NCBI GenBank assembly: GCA_007118765.1
Contig: SKQZ01000101.1
Coordinates: 1-27,155, forward strand
DNA: 27,155 nt
Origin: Candidatus Hydrogenedentota bacterium
Lineage (GTDB): Bacteria; Hydrogenedentota; Hydrogenedentia; Hydrogenedentales; CAITNO01
Reading direction: 5' to 3'
The position numbers and the translations under genes are program-made. Below the pieces are notes generated by a model, which searched no databases, was not told the origin of the DNA, and worked only from the letters and a program-made list of their open reading frames with translations. Below are positions 1-12,000 of the stretch, in pieces. Every line of letters starts with the position of its first letter. The stretch's first letter is position 1.

Positions 1-893
1 ATAACAGGGGTAAAGGCCGCCTCATCGAATGATTTCAGCGTGATGTCGCTTGTGCCGCCTGCGATATACAAATCGTCAACATAGCGCCAGCCCAGCAGGT
101 TATAACGATGACGCATCAAGCATTCCCGTCGACGACGCAGTTTCTTGACAAGCAGCGTATATTGATGCAGTGCCAATTCCCCCACGCGCAGTGCCACGTT
201 GACGGCGGCAATTTCGCTGTCAATAGCGTCCACTTCTGACGCGGTTTCCCGCAGTGCTGCGTCAAGGCGCGCATTAAGGCGCGACCATGCACGAGTAAGC
301 GCGTCTCCGTAAGCATCAAGAACCGGACGACACTGGTCCTGTCCGCCATCATCCGTGGCTGCCTGCATTCGTTTTTGTAGCTCAGCCCGATACCCGCATA
401 GAATCCGGAGCGGTTCCAACGCATCTATGGGCGCGTTGGGTGTATTTTTGGGGACATCCGAGTCATCCGAGGGCTGTGCGTCCGATGGTTCATCTTCATC
501 TGAAGACCTATTATCGCCCGTGTCATGGACAGCGACAGGATCTGGGGCAGGTTCCTGCGTACCGGGCGTGTCGGCGTCCACTGCGGATGATTTCAGACGC
601 GATAAGTCCAACCCTGTTATGGGTGGCAGTTCATGGGCGGGGTCGGCGGAAGCGTTGGCTGCGGAGAAGAACTCTTTGTGACGAACGAGTTGTCCGGGCT
701 TGCGCAGGAGTTCGGGATGGTCGGCCAAGTGAATCGGCACGGCGCTCTCCGGGACCTCTTCACGTTCAGGAATAAACCATTTTAGGTGACATGCGACACA
801 CTTTGCCGGACGCCCGTACATGTCCGGCGTGACCTGCATCTTTTGCCCACACAGGCAAAACACGCGCAAGTTTGTGTGTTGTTCGTTTGTCAT
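1..893 (-). CDS. Hypothetical zinc-ribbon protein, 3' end cut by window edge
   Basis: An uninterrupted minus-strand frame runs from an ATG at 891-893 off the left edge, giving at least 297 residues. I do not recognise the family. The N-terminus has two cysteine pairs, CLC at about residues 13-15 and CVAC about 20 residues later, which look like a small zinc ribbon. A hydrophilic, Asp/Ser/Pro-rich linker of roughly 100 residues follows. The visible C-terminal part is rich in Ala, Glu, Arg and Leu (RLNARLDAALRE, KKLRRRRECL) and is probably helical or coiled coil. No signal peptide or membrane segment is seen. No convincing Shine-Dalgarno precedes the ATG, so the start is uncertain. The downstream part is outside the window. 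The frame is real because it is long, open and has coding-like composition; the function is unknown. Confidence 0.7.
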   Translation of the reverse strand, partial: MTNEQHTNLRVFCLCGQKMQVTPDMYGRPAKCVACHLKWFIPEREEVPESAVPIHLADHPELLRKPGQLVRHKEFFSAANASADPAHELPPITGLDLSRLKSSAVDADTPGTQEPAPDPVAVHDTGDNRSSDEDEPSDAQPSDDSDVPKNTPNAPIDALEPLRILCGYRAELQKRMQAATDDGGQDQCRPVLDAYGDALTRAWSRLNARLDAALRETASEVDAIDSEIAAVNVALRVGELALHQYTLLVKKLRRRRECLMRHRYNLLGWRYVDDLYIAGGTSDITLKSFDEAAFTPV

Positions 894-988
894 GCCACAA
901 CTGTTTGCATAGTTCGACAGGCTATCCTGTTGCACCGAAGCACAAAAGCTACTGAGATAACGGTTCGCGGCCACCGTATGCCGACAAC

Positions 989-1054
989 AGCGCTTGGTTT
1001 TAACCCGGATATTTCACCCCGCCGTGGCGGGGTGAAATATCCGGGTTAAGCGCT
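989..1054. repeat. Large palindromic element (perfect 24-bp arms, 2-nt loop)
   Basis: Positions 1000-1023 and 1026-1049 are perfect inverted copies separated only by GT. The arms contain AACCCGG and TTTCACCCCGCC. The symmetry resumes outside: AGCGCTT at 989-995 matches the complement of 1048-1054, with about 6 extra bases (996-1001) bulged on the left. No T-tract follows on either strand, so it is not a classical intrinsic terminator. It lies in the gap between the end of the ftsB-like gene and the start of the edge gene. The form resembles REP/MITE-type intergenic repeats, but no second copy is visible in this window. Confidence 0.8.
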
Positions 1055-1184
1055 ATGCCATAACGAAGGATTCAGACGCATAATGTATGGCAATTGGTTG
1101 GGCGGCCAGTCTGTAACCGCTCCCTGTGCACCAAGTGAACATAAGGTTTGCATCATCTATTAAATGGCTAACAGCAATCTACGG

Positions 1185-1562
1185 CTATTCATCCGGTATA
1201 ATCGGTGTCAATTCCGGCGTTTCCAGCGGCGCATCGGGCAGTGACGGTTGCATCATCTCGCTCCAAAAGGACTCTTCTTCTTCGATGCGAAATATGATTT
1301 CACCTTCCCGTGTCAATCGACGTATACGCCGGATGGTCGCCTCCATCTCCACAGGGTCTTTCTCCATGTTTTCGACCCGCGCTTTGGTCTCCTCCACCCG
1401 GCTTTTCAGTGCGTCAACATCTCTTCGTACCGCCTCCAACTGTTTTTCATTTTCCCTGAGTTCAACGTATCGGGCATGTATGTCGCGCTGGTGGAAATAG
1501 GCGTACGCCACCGCAATAACCAATGTTCCTGCCAGGCCATACAATAAAAGTTCTCTACGCAT
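1185..1562 (-). CDS. FtsB/DivIC-like septum formation protein
   Basis: Small cell-division protein of 125 residues. It has a short basic N-terminus (MRREL), one transmembrane helix at about residues 5-22 (LLLYGLAGTLVIAVAYAYF), then a long charged heptad-like segment (residues about 25-85, with NEKQLEAVRRDVDALKSRV) typical of the FtsB/DivIC coiled coil, and an acidic Pro-rich tail. FtsB bridges FtsL and FtsQ in the divisome in the inner membrane. Its place directly after eno matches the eno-ftsB order known in many proteobacteria. The ATG at 1562 is chosen because it puts the membrane helix at the N-terminus. In-frame alternatives exist at GTG 1601 and ATG 1592, the latter abutting a GGAGG. 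The family is clear in architecture, but sequence identity is always low in this group. Confidence 0.7.
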   Translation of the reverse strand: MRRELLLYGLAGTLVIAVAYAYFHQRDIHARYVELRENEKQLEAVRRDVDALKSRVEETKARVENMEKDPVEMEATIRRIRRLTREGEIIFRIEEEESFWSEMMQPSLPDAPLETPELTPIIPDE

Positions 1563-1571
1563 AAATACTTG

Positions 1572-1599
1572 GCGGAGGATGACGCAGGCCATCCTCCGC
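1572..1599 (-). promoter_or_regulatory. Hairpin between eno and the ftsB-like gene
   Basis: GCGGAGGATG (1572-1581) and CATCCTCCGC (1590-1599) form a perfect 10-bp stem with an 8-nt loop. On the minus-strand transcript it begins about 11 nt after the enolase stop and ends 9 nt before the ftsB ATG. No U-tract follows. The 5' arm in the transcript contains GGAGG, the only Shine-Dalgarno-like sequence in the gap, so folding would bury it. It may act as an RNA processing or stability element or a translation control. Confidence 0.6.
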
Positions 1600-1610
1600 A
1601 CATCCCGTTA

Positions 1611-2918
<1,308 letters not shown>

Positions 2919-2922
2919 CTAG

Positions 2923-2951
2923 GTTGTTCGGATACATCCGTATGAAACAAC
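2923..2951 (-). promoter_or_regulatory. Bulged hairpin just upstream of eno
   Basis: GTTGTT (2923-2928) pairs with AACAAC (2946-2951). CGGAT (2929-2933) pairs with ATCCG (2936-2940) around an AC loop, leaving TATGA (2941-2945) as a bulge. That gives an 11-bp stem ahead of the eno ribosome site in the transcript. No U-run follows. It may be a leader or processing structure; no function can be assigned from sequence. Confidence 0.35.
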
Positions 2952-2994
2952 GCCTGTCGTCGTTTCCCAACTGTGCCGCAGCGCACGAGCGCGC

Positions 2995-3807
2995 TTACTC
3001 TTTCCAAGGAAACAGCAAATCGCGAAATCCGCGACACAAGTATTCATCATTGTCGTCGCCAAAATCAATGTCCAGCGGTTTATCCGCCGTCTGCCCATTG
3101 GCCTGCCAAGTACGAATAGCGGCATATTTGCGCGATAATATCTCGTAGGCACTGCCTTGCAGCGCCGCCAGCGGCGCAAAAGAACAAAACAGGAGCACCG
3201 GCGGGAACAGCGAAAATGCCATCAAAAGCGCCGCGTGGACAAAAAGCATGAACGCAAACACCGGATTGTCCACAACCAGCACCAGTGCCATCTTCAGAGC
3301 GTTAAACACACCGGCATCTTTATTGACCAAGGCGGGCGGCGTCAGGGTGGCCATAAGCAACAAAAGCAGTTGCGCCCATGCGGCTGCCGCGCTTAGCGTG
3401 TACCCCATAAGAGGCCAGGAAGCGCTGATGCGCGCCCCGTAAAACCAAATACTGCTGAGTAAAAACAGGGAAGTCAGACCAAACAGGATGGCAAGCACAA
3501 CCGCACGCCCGCCAAACTTGCGCATGCCCGCAAAAAACGTTTTAAGACTCCCGTCGCGTGTCTCCAACAGTTCCTTAATCAACCATAACAGTCCAACATG
3601 CAGTATCGGCAACAGCACCACACAGGCGATCACCACCAGAGGCATTGACACCCACAGGACGCTTCCCAGTTCGCCGTGCACAAAGGCCGCATGGGCAAAG
3701 GCTATGGGAACAAGCAACGCACACACACAAACCAGATTTGCGACCAGCAGTTTCCCCAAGTGGTCATAATACACCCAAAACGTCATTTTCAGGGTACGCA
3801 TCAACAT
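2995..3807 (-). CDS. DUF624/YesL-like integral membrane protein
   Basis: About 270 residues with six or so hydrophobic segments: near residues 15-40 (LLVANLVCVCALLVPIAFAH), 50-80, 100-125, 135-160, 175-200 and 200-215. The opening (TFWVYYDHLGKLLVANLVC) resembles the start of DUF624/YesL proteins, membrane proteins of unknown role often found near sugar-uptake genes in Firmicutes. The end is a soluble, acidic tail of about 50 residues. The longest frame starts at a TTG (3837) without a clear ribosome site. I prefer the ATG at 3807, preceded by GAGAAG eight bases away; ATG 3801 is also possible. It sits 66 bp after the isomerase gene and 94 bp before eno on the same strand. Family assignment is by pattern only. 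Confidence 0.6.
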   Translation of the reverse strand: MLMRTLKMTFWVYYDHLGKLLVANLVCVCALLVPIAFAHAAFVHGELGSVLWVSMPLVVIACVVLLPILHVGLLWLIKELLETRDGSLKTFFAGMRKFGGRAVVLAILFGLTSLFLLSSIWFYGARISASWPLMGYTLSAAAAWAQLLLLLMATLTPPALVNKDAGVFNALKMALVLVVDNPVFAFMLFVHAALLMAFSLFPPVLLFCSFAPLAALQGSAYEILSRKYAAIRTWQANGQTADKPLDIDFGDDNDEYLCRGFRDLLFPWKE

Positions 3808-3873
3808 ACGTTGCGCTTCTCGACCGTAAACCGGCAACCCGTCGGCGGCGATGCTGCGGGTTCCTGATTGCGG

Positions 3874-4848
3874 CTATAACAGCACGCGAACATTACTACG
3901 GCGTCGCAATGTGCTCATCCATTGCCGATATCGTTCATCGCCCTTCTGCTCACGCAAAATAGGCTCTATCTCATTGCGTGCCTCGTCATAGGAAAGAACG
4001 CCCTCACTTTCAATATCTTCAAGTTTCAACAAATGCAAGCCATATTCGGTTTCAAGCACGTCACTGATTTCGCCTTCAGCCATGGCGGCAAGTGTGCTAT
4101 CAAGGGGTTCAACCAAATCACCCGGCCGCACCCAGCCAATCATACCCCCTTCCGCTGCTTCGGGGCCGTCCGAATGGGTTCGGGCCGCCTCGGCGAAACT
4201 GCCGTTGTCAGCAATCTCGTCGCGAATAGTTGCCAACTTGGCGCGCACTTCCTCCCTGCTGTCGGCATCATTGGGCGCCTGCATGAAAATACGACGCACA
4301 CGAAACCGCGCGGGATAGCGAAATTCGTCCATATTATCTTGATAGAACTGAGCGATATCGGACTCGGAAACAACGGCATCCCGTTCAAATTGCCGCCGCT
4401 TGCTCATGCTTACACTAATCGCCATTATTTGTCGGCGAAGGCGGTCCCGGAATTCCGACATGGTGTGGCCGGCTTCACGCAAGGCCTGTTGGAACGCCTC
4501 TGACGAGCCGTACTGACTGCGCATTTGCGCAACACGTCGCTCAACTTCGTCATCAGGTATCTCCACACCCAAGGTGACCGCTTCCCGATGTAGAATGTGA
4601 TGTTCAATTGCTTGTTCCAATGCATCACGAAACAGTTCTTCAACTTGTTGGGCCCGTTCTTCCTGGGACCCCGGGGTTGAACCAAGGGCTTGCAACATTG
4701 GCATGATTTCGTGCATGACATCGCTATGCAGGATCGGCTCATTGCCAACGGTGGCCACAACACCATCCACAAAGATGGCCGCGGCGCCGGCGTACAATGC
4801 AGCCGTCATAACAGCCATAACACAAAAACACGTACTTCGGTAATTCAT
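3874..4848 (-). CDS. SurA/PpiC-type periplasmic peptidyl-prolyl isomerase
   Basis: Periplasmic folding factor of 324 residues. A signal peptide covers about residues 1-25 (CVMAVMTAALYAGAAA). A SurA-type N-terminal chaperone domain follows (VDGVVATVGNEPILHSDV, then a helical stretch with DEVERRVAQMRSQYG). One parvulin domain spans roughly residues 175-275, with FRVRRIFMQ, GGMIGWVRPGDLV and EYGLHLLKLEDI. E. coli SurA has two parvulin domains; this protein has one, as in many PpiC/SurA relatives. Such proteins escort unfolded outer-membrane proteins, which implies a double-membrane cell. The ATG at 4848 is chosen over the adjacent upstream GTG at 4851. It begins 57 bp after rpoC on the same strand, which is an unusual neighbour for RNA polymerase genes. 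Confidence 0.88.
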   Translation of the reverse strand: MNYRSTCFCVMAVMTAALYAGAAAIFVDGVVATVGNEPILHSDVMHEIMPMLQALGSTPGSQEERAQQVEELFRDALEQAIEHHILHREAVTLGVEIPDDEVERRVAQMRSQYGSSEAFQQALREAGHTMSEFRDRLRRQIMAISVSMSKRRQFERDAVVSESDIAQFYQDNMDEFRYPARFRVRRIFMQAPNDADSREEVRAKLATIRDEIADNGSFAEAARTHSDGPEAAEGGMIGWVRPGDLVEPLDSTLAAMAEGEISDVLETEYGLHLLKLEDIESEGVLSYDEARNEIEPILREQKGDERYRQWMSTLRRRSNVRVLL

Positions 4849-4905
4849 CACTCTTTGCCTTTTATTGCGGCACGGAAACGTTTGGCGTCGGGCGGTTGGT
4901 ATCCG

Positions 4906-7900
4906 TTAGCCCTGCTCTTCTTCCGCCATGTCCTCAACCGTTTCTGTTTCACCAATCTCCAAATGCTCTTCCAGGTCATCCGCAGGCAGTTTGGGTCTGG
5001 AACTCTGGTAGTGGGGGCTTCCCGTGCCTGCCGGGATAAGATGTCCAATAATGACGTTCTCTTTCAGCCCTTCCAGATAATCGCTCTTTCCGCTGATGGC
5101 GGCTTCTGTCAGAACCCGTGTTGTCTGCTGGAAGGAGGCTGCGGCAACAAAACTTCCTGTGCTCAATGCCGCCTTCGTGATGCCTTGCAGCACAGGCTCC
5201 GCTTCTGCGGGGCGTCCGTCGCCTCGTTGCGTCTCTTCGTTAATCTCGGCAAATCGAATCTTATCCACTTCTTCATGGGCCAGGAAGGGCGTATCGCCGG
5301 GGTCCGCCTTGATACGCACCTTGCGCAACATCTGCCGGATGATAATTTCAATATGCTTGTCGTTGGTGCGCACCCCTTGCAAACGGTACACCTGCTGTAC
5401 TTCGTCCAAAAGATAGCGGCGCAATGCGTCTTCACCCTGAACTTCCAGGATATCCTGTGGGATTACAGGCCCGTCGGTGATACGCTGCCCGGCATATACC
5501 CGGTCGCCCGTGTGGAAATTAAGGTGTTTTCCCGGGGGAATGGTATACTCACGCTCCTTGCCCACCGGCGGCACAACTTTCAATTTGCGCGTTCCGCGGG
5601 TTGTGCTTACGAGTTCCACAATGCCGTCAATGTGACTGATGATGGCGGGTTGCTTGGGCTGACGCGCTTCAAACAATTCCGCCACACGGGGCAGACCGCC
5701 GGTAATATCTTTGGTCTTGGAGAATTGCCGCGGCGTTTTGGCCAGCAAATCGCCGGCGAGCACCTTGTCGCCATCTTTCACGAGCACATGGGTGTCGGAA
5801 GAAATGGTGGTAAATACAAGCACATCCTCGTCCTTGTCCAAGATCGTAATTTGAGGATGCAGGTCATGTTTGTGTTCGGTAACTACAAGTTCTTCCAGTC
5901 CGGTGTCCGTATTGATCTCTTTGCGTACCGTGACACCCTGTACCATGCCTTCCAGCCGGATAGTGCCGGATTTTTCGGCGATGACATTGACATTATAGGG
6001 GTCGCGGTGGAACAGTACCTGCCCTTTGCCTATCTTCTGGCCGTCTTCGCAGTGCAATTCGCAGCCAGGCGCCAACGCTACGCGCTGCACCTCTTTGCCT
6101 TCGGCGTTCAAAATGGCTAATTCGCCGCCACGGTTCACGGTTACAATCTTCTTTTCCCGGTTTTTGGCGGTACGAACATTCCGGAATTCTATGATGCCGG
6201 ATTCGTTCGACTTAATCTCAGGGCTTTCCACTTGACGACTTGCCGCGCCGCCGATGTGGAATGTGCGCATGGTCAACTGTGTGCCCGGTTCGCCAATGGA
6301 TTGAGCGGCGATGATGCCCACCGACTCGCCCAATTCCACCAGTTTGTTGGTGCCCAGATTACGTCCGTAACATTTCGCGCATACACCCTTCTTCGACTGG
6401 CATGTAAGCACGGAACGCACCGTAACACCCGGCAACCCGGCATCCACGATTTTCTTGGCTGCCGCCTCGGTAATTTCGTGATCCGCTTCAACAACCGGCT
6501 CAGATTCGCCCGGAATATGAAGATCGTCAAGCACATATCGCCCAACAATACGTTCATTCAGCGGCGCGATCACTTCTGCGCCTTCCACCAGCGGTTCCAT
6601 CCAGATGCCGTTGATGGTGCCGCAGTCATCTTCCTCTATTGTTACGTCTTGGGCAACGTCCACAAGGCGTCGTGTGAGATAACCCGCATCCGCCGTTTTC
6701 AGCGCGGTATCCGCCAAACCTTTACGTGCGCCATGGGAAGAGATGAAATACTCCACCACCGTCAACCCTTCACGGAAATTTGACGTAATGGGAGATTCGA
6801 TAATGTCACCGGACGGTTTTGCCAAGAGGCCACGCATGCCCGCCAACTGGCGAATCTGTGATTTGCTGCCGCGTGCCTGCGATTCATACATAAGGTGCAG
6901 ACCCGTAAAGCCCTGCGCGTTCTCGGCCATGCCTTTAATCATCACGTCCGTTACCAAATCACTGGTTGAAGTCCATTGGTCAACCACAATGTGACGGCGT
7001 TCACCTTCGGTAATCAGACCGTTGCGGTACATGTCATCCACTTTTTGCACCTTGGCTTCGGCCTCGGCAATGAGATCTTTTTTGGCGGGTGGAATGAGCA
7101 TGTCTTCCAAGGCAACGCTTATGCCGGAGCGGGTGGCATATTTGAACCCGGCACGCTTCATTTTATCAAGGAGCGCAACTGTTCGACGGTGGCCCCATCG
7201 GTTATAACAGGCGGCAATCACTTCGCCCAGAGATGTCTGGTTATGTTGCCGGTTGACATCCTTCACAGTCACTTCCGGCGCCAATTCCTCCGCCAGTAGT
7301 ACCCGGCCCACGGTTGTTTCAATAATCTCACCATCTTCCCGCAGCTTTATGCGGGCGTGCATATCCACTTCACCGGCGTTATGCGCAAGCGTTACAGTCT
7401 CCGAATCCGCAAAAACGCGTCCCGGCTTCAAAATCTCGCCGTGTTTACCCGTCCATTCGGCTTTCCACTCGCCTTTTGCACCCTGTCGTTCCTTGGTCAT
7501 CCATGCGATGCCCAACACGATGTCCTGACTGGGCGTTACCACCGGCAACCCGTTGGACGGTGCGAAAATGTTCGATGAGGACATCATAAGCAGGTGCGCT
7601 TCGAGCTGTGCGGCGGGAAACAGCGGCACATGAACGGCCATCTGGTCACCGTCGAAGTCGGCGTTAAACGCACGGCATACCAGCGGATGCAAGCGTATGG
7701 CATTACCTTCAATCAATACCGGCTGGAACGCCTGTATGCCAAGACGATGCAACGTAGGCGCACGGTTCAGCAACACGGGATGATCACGGATTACATCCTC
7801 AAGAATATCCCAGACCTCTTCTTTACCCTGCGCAATACTGCGTTTCGCGGCCTTAATCGTTGTTGCGTGTCCGCGTTCTTTCAGCAGGTGAATAATAAAA

Positions 7901-9027
7901 GGCTCGAATAATTCAAGCGCCATGCGCTTGGGCAAACCACACTGATGAAGATGCAAATCAGGACCCACCACGATCACCGAGCGCCCGGAGTAATCCACCC
8001 GTTTGCCCAGCAGATTCTGGCGGAACCGTCCTTGTTTGCCCTTGAGCATGTCGCTGAGAGACTTCAACGGGCGATTGCCGCTGCTGCCCAAGACCGTGCG
8101 ACCGTGCCGGCCATTATCAAACAACGCATCCACTGCTTCCTGCAGCATGCGCTTTTCATTGCGCAAAATAACCTCGGGCGCACGCAATTCCAACAAACGA
8201 CGCAGGCGGTTGTTGCGGTTTATCACGCGCCGATACAAATCATTCAGATCGCTGGTGGCATATCGTCCGCCGTCAAGCGGTACCAACGGCCGCAGATCCG
8301 GCGGGATAACCGGAACTACATTAAGCACCATCCACGTCGGCTTATTGCCGGACTTGCGCAATGATTCCACAATCTTCAGGCGCTTGAGCGACTTCGTTCG
8401 CACCTGCTGTGAAGTTGCGGCGGCGAACTGTGCGTGTAATTCGGCACTCAGGGCATCTAGATCAATTTCTTCCAACAGTATCTTGACGGCTTCTGCGCCC
8501 ATGAGCGCGGTAAACCGGTCAGCGCCATACTTGGCACGTTGTTCTTGGTATTCATCCTCGGTGAGGATGGCCTTTTTCTCAAGATCGGTATCGCCGGGAT
8601 CAACAACAATAAAGTTCTCAAAATAAATGATGCGTTCCAGTGCGCGAATGGACAGGTCCAAAAGGCCGCCAATCACGCTCGGCGTATTCTTGAAGAACCA
8701 GATGTGTGTAACCGGCACGGCAAGCTTAATGCAGCCCATACGTTCACGGCGCACTTTTGATTCCGTAATCTCAACGCCGCAGCGGTCGCAGGTAATGCCG
8801 CGATGCTTCACTTTTTTATATTTGCCACAGCCGCATTCCCAGTCTTTGACCGGGCCAAAGATGCGTTCGCAGAAAAGGCCGTCCTTTTCCGGTTTGAACG
8901 TGCGGTAGTTAATGGTCTCAGGCTTTTTGACTTCGCCCTTGGACCATTTCATGACTTCTTCAGGCGCGGCCAGCCGAATCTGTATTGCATCAAAATGATC
9001 GCCGGTGGTCGGTGTGTACTTGGCCAA
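4906..9027 (-). CDS. rpoC: DNA-directed RNA polymerase subunit beta'
   Basis: Catalytic large subunit of RNA polymerase, 1373 residues, close to the E. coli length of 1407. The N-terminal zinc ribbon has Cys65, Cys67, Cys80 and Cys83 (CGCGKYK...CDRCG). The active-site motif [12 protein letters not shown] lies at about 455-466 with the three Mg-binding aspartates Asp457, Asp459 and Asp461. The second zinc site is formed by DDCGT and [12 protein letters not shown]. The bridge-helix/trigger-loop region ([32 protein letters not shown]) is intact. The tail is acidic ([14 protein letters not shown]). The start is TTG at 9025-9027; the match to family N-termini and a GGAGGA seven bases upstream, inside the end of rpoB, support it. 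Only 3 bp separate it from the rpoB stop, so translation is coupled. Confidence 0.99.
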   Translation of the reverse strand: MAKYTPTTGDHFDAIQIRLAAPEEVMKWSKGEVKKPETINYRTFKPEKDGLFCERIFGPVKDWECGCGKYKKVKHRGITCDRCGVEITESKVRRERMGCIKLAVPVTHIWFFKNTPSVIGGLLDLSIRALERIIYFENFIVVDPGDTDLEKKAILTEDEYQEQRAKYGADRFTALMGAEAVKILLEEIDLDALSAELHAQFAAATSQQVRTKSLKRLKIVESLRKSGNKPTWMVLNVVPVIPPDLRPLVPLDGGRYATSDLNDLYRRVINRNNRLRRLLELRAPEVILRNEKRMLQEAVDALFDNGRHGRTVLGSSGNRPLKSLSDMLKGKQGRFRQNLLGKRVDYSGRSVIVVGPDLHLHQCGLPKRMALELFEPFIIHLLKERGHATTIKAAKRSIAQGKEEVWDILEDVIRDHPVLLNRAPTLHRLGIQAFQPVLIEGNAIRLHPLVCRAFNADFDGDQMAVHVPLFPAAQLEAHLLMMSSSNIFAPSNGLPVVTPSQDIVLGIAWMTKERQGAKGEWKAEWTGKHGEILKPGRVFADSETVTLAHNAGEVDMHARIKLREDGEIIETTVGRVLLAEELAPEVTVKDVNRQHNQTSLGEVIAACYNRWGHRRTVALLDKMKRAGFKYATRSGISVALEDMLIPPAKKDLIAEAEAKVQKVDDMYRNGLITEGERRHIVVDQWTSTSDLVTDVMIKGMAENAQGFTGLHLMYESQARGSKSQIRQLAGMRGLLAKPSGDIIESPITSNFREGLTVVEYFISSHGARKGLADTALKTADAGYLTRRLVDVAQDVTIEEDDCGTINGIWMEPLVEGAEVIAPLNERIVGRYVLDDLHIPGESEPVVEADHEITEAAAKKIVDAGLPGVTVRSVLTCQSKKGVCAKCYGRNLGTNKLVELGESVGIIAAQSIGEPGTQLTMRTFHIGGAASRQVESPEIKSNESGIIEFRNVRTAKNREKKIVTVNRGGELAILNAEGKEVQRVALAPGCELHCEDGQKIGKGQVLFHRDPYNVNVIAEKSGTIRLEGMVQGVTVRKEINTDTGLEELVVTEHKHDLHPQITILDKDEDVLVFTTISSDTHVLVKDGDKVLAGDLLAKTPRQFSKTKDITGGLPRVAELFEARQPKQPAIISHIDGIVELVSTTRGTRKLKVVPPVGKEREYTIPPGKHLNFHTGDRVYAGQRITDGPVIPQDILEVQGEDALRRYLLDEVQQVYRLQGVRTNDKHIEIIIRQMLRKVRIKADPGDTPFLAHEEVDKIRFAEINEETQRGDGRPAEAEPVLQGITKAALSTGSFVAAASFQQTTRVLTEAAISGKSDYLEGLKENVIIGHLIPAGTGSPHYQSSRPKLPADDLEEHLEIGETETVEDMAEEEQG

Positions 9028-9030
9028 GGT

Positions 9031-12000
9031 TTAGTCCTCCGTTATATCTTCTTCGGCATCGGCTGCCGATTCCGCTTTCACAAGTTTCAGTACGTCAAGA
9101 CACAAACTTTGCATCTCGCGGACAAGCACGTTAAAGGATTCCGGAGTGCCCGGATCGATTTCATAGTCGCCCTTCACAATGGCTTCATACGCTTTGGTGC
9201 GGCCATGAATATCGTCGGATTTCAGCGTCAGCAGTTCTTGCAGCGTATAGGCAGCGCCGTAGGCCTGCAACGCCCACACTTCCATTTCACCAAAGCGCTG
9301 GCCGCCATATTGTGCCTTGCCGCCCAGCGGCTGTTGCGTCACCAGCGAGTAGGGACCAATGGCACGGGCATGAATCTTGTCGTCCACCAGATGGTTCAGT
9401 TTCAGCATATAAATCTGACCGACGGTTGTTTCATGATAAAGATGTTCGCCCGTGCGGCCATCCCGCAACCGTACCTTGCCGTTGCGCGGCAGTCCGGCCT
9501 TCTCCATCATTTCCTGTATCTGTTCTTCGGTGGCGCCATTGAATACCGGCGACGAAACACGCAGTCCCAGTGATTTCAGCGCCCAGCCGAGGTGGGTCTC
9601 CATGATTTGCCCCACGTTCATACGCGATGGAACGCCCAGAGGATTTAACAGAATCTGAAGCGGTGTGCCATCCGGAAGGAACGGCATGTCTTCAACCGGC
9701 ACGATACGCGCCACCACGCCTTTGTTGCCGTGTCGGCCGGCCATTTTGTCACCCACCGACATGCGGCGCTTGGTGGCCACATACACCTTCACCGACTTGT
9801 TAACGCCCGGCGTCAGTTCGTCGCCCTTCTTAAGGCGTTCAATTTGGGCATCACGCACCGCAATCAACTTTGCCTCTTCCATTGCGGCAAGATTCACCAA
9901 GCGGGAAAGCTTCTGTTGAGTTTTCTTGTCTTCAATCTTCAGGCGTGCAAGCAGGGCATAATCCGTTGTGCCGAGTTGTTTGGCACGGACCTTTTTTCCT
10001 TTCTCAAACACCAACTCATCCGACTTGAAGTCGTATACGTCCTCCATAATCTTCAAGCCGATCATGTCGTCACGTACCAGTTGCTCAAACACTTGGCGTA
10101 TTTCGCCGATGCGCTGGTTGTACTGGCGTTCGATGGCCGCCACCTCTTTTTTGATGGCCTTCCGTGTTTGCGCATCGAGTCCTTTTTCGCGGCGGCTGCA
10201 TACCTTCACATCCACCACTACGCCGGCAGAGCCCGGCTTGACATACAGGGAGGCATCGCGAACATCTTCCGCCTTGTCGCCGAATATGGCACGAAGCAGT
10301 TTTTCTTCCGGCGCCAGCTCCGTCTCCCCTTTCGGTGTCACTTTGCCCACCAATATGTCGCCCGGCGTCACTTTCGCGCCGATCTTCACTATACCGGTTT
10401 CATCAAGATTGCGGAGTGCCTCTTCGCTGACGTTCGGTATGTCGCGGGTAATGTCTTCGGGCCCGAGTTTTGTGTCGCGTGCGTCCATCTCATGCACATT
10501 GATGTGGATGGAGGTAAAGACGTCATCAATGATCAGTTCTTCGCTGAGCACGATGGCATCTTCAAAGTTATAGCCGTCCCACGGCATGAATCCCACAAGC
10601 ACGTTGCGCCCCAGCGCCAACTCGCCATTGTCAACAGCAGGTCCGTCGGCGATAATATCGCCGGCGGCAACCTTGTCGCCCTTGTGCACGATGGGTCGCT
10701 GATTGATGCACGTATTCTGGTTTGAACGTGCATATTTCTTTAGCGGGTATACGTCTTCTTCTGTGCGGAATGGGTTATCCCCTTTTTTGACTTTCGCTTT
10801 GATGCGGATCAATTCGCTGTCGGCATATTCCACCACACCGTCACGCAACGCAAGTTGTACGGTACCGGAGTTACGCGCGGTAACATGTTCCAAGCCGGTG
10901 CCAACAAAGGGCGCTTCCGTACGCAGCAGCGGCACTGCCTGCCGTTGCATGTTGGCGCCCATGAGCGCACGGTTGGCGTCGTCATGTTCCAGGAACGGAA
11001 TCAATGCCGCGGCAACACTGACCAATTGTTTCGTGGAAATGTCCATATAGTCCACTTCCATCGGTGGTACGCGCGGAAAGTCGTCCTGGAGTCTGCAAAA
11101 GACAAGGTTGCGAATGAAACGCTTCTTCTCGTCAAGGGGAGCGTTGGCCTGCGCGATGGTATAGTTGTCTTCATCATAGGCGGACAACATTTCAATCTGA
11201 TCATCATATACGCGGCCATTTTCGACTTTTCGATAGGGCGTTTCCAGAAAGCCGAAATCATTGATACGCGCAAATGTTGCCAGCGACGCCATTAACCCGA
11301 TATTGGGGCCTTCCGGGGTCTCAATGGGGCAGATACGCCCATAATGGCTGGGGTGTACGTCGCGCACTTCAAACCCGGCGCGTTCGCGGCTCAAACCGCC
11401 CGGACCAAGCGCGCTCAACCGCCGTTTATGAGTCAGTTCGGCTAGCGGGTTAATCTGATCCATGAAATGAGACAACTGGCTGCGTCCGAAAAAGTCCTTG
11501 ATAATGGCGTTTACCGGTTTGGGATTCACCAGATTCTGCGGGGTAAGGTTTTCTTCGTCCTGATAATTCATGCGTTCGCGGACCGTGCGTTCCATGCGGA
11601 CCAGTCCGGTGCGCATTTGGTTGGAAAGCAACTCGCCAATCGAACGGACACGACGGTTGCCGAGGTGATCAATGTCGTCCAGAACGCCATCGCCACACCG
11701 TAGCCGGAACAGGTATTGCATGGTGCTGACCACGTCTTCCACCGACAGTGTCTTGACTTCCTGGTCAATCTGCAATCCCAGTTTACGGTTAATCTTGTAG
11801 CGACCCACCGTCGCGAAATCATAACGGGAAGGATCGGAAAACATGCGCTGGAAGAAGGTGCGACACGTGGCGGCGGTTGCCGGATCGCCCGGGCGACTGC
11901 GCGAATAAAAGTCACGGAGCGCGTCCTCTTCCGAATGTGTTTCATCCTGTTGCAGCGTAAGCAAAATAGACGGGTCATTTACAACGTCTTGTGCGGCAAC

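Noticed and set aside
1056..1092. TGCCATA/TATGGCA stem (1056-1062 with 1086-1092) as terminator of the eno-ftsB transcript
   Set aside because: Only 7 bp with a 23-nt loop and no T-tract; too weak to call.
4690..6120. Long plus-strand open frame of 476 codons opposite rpoC and the isomerase gene
   Set aside because: It is antisense to conserved, confidently identified coding sequence and has no family features; it reflects codon use of the real genes.
9730..10725. 331-codon plus-strand frame opposite rpoB
   Set aside because: Antisense to conserved rpoB, rich in His and Gln without recognisable domains.
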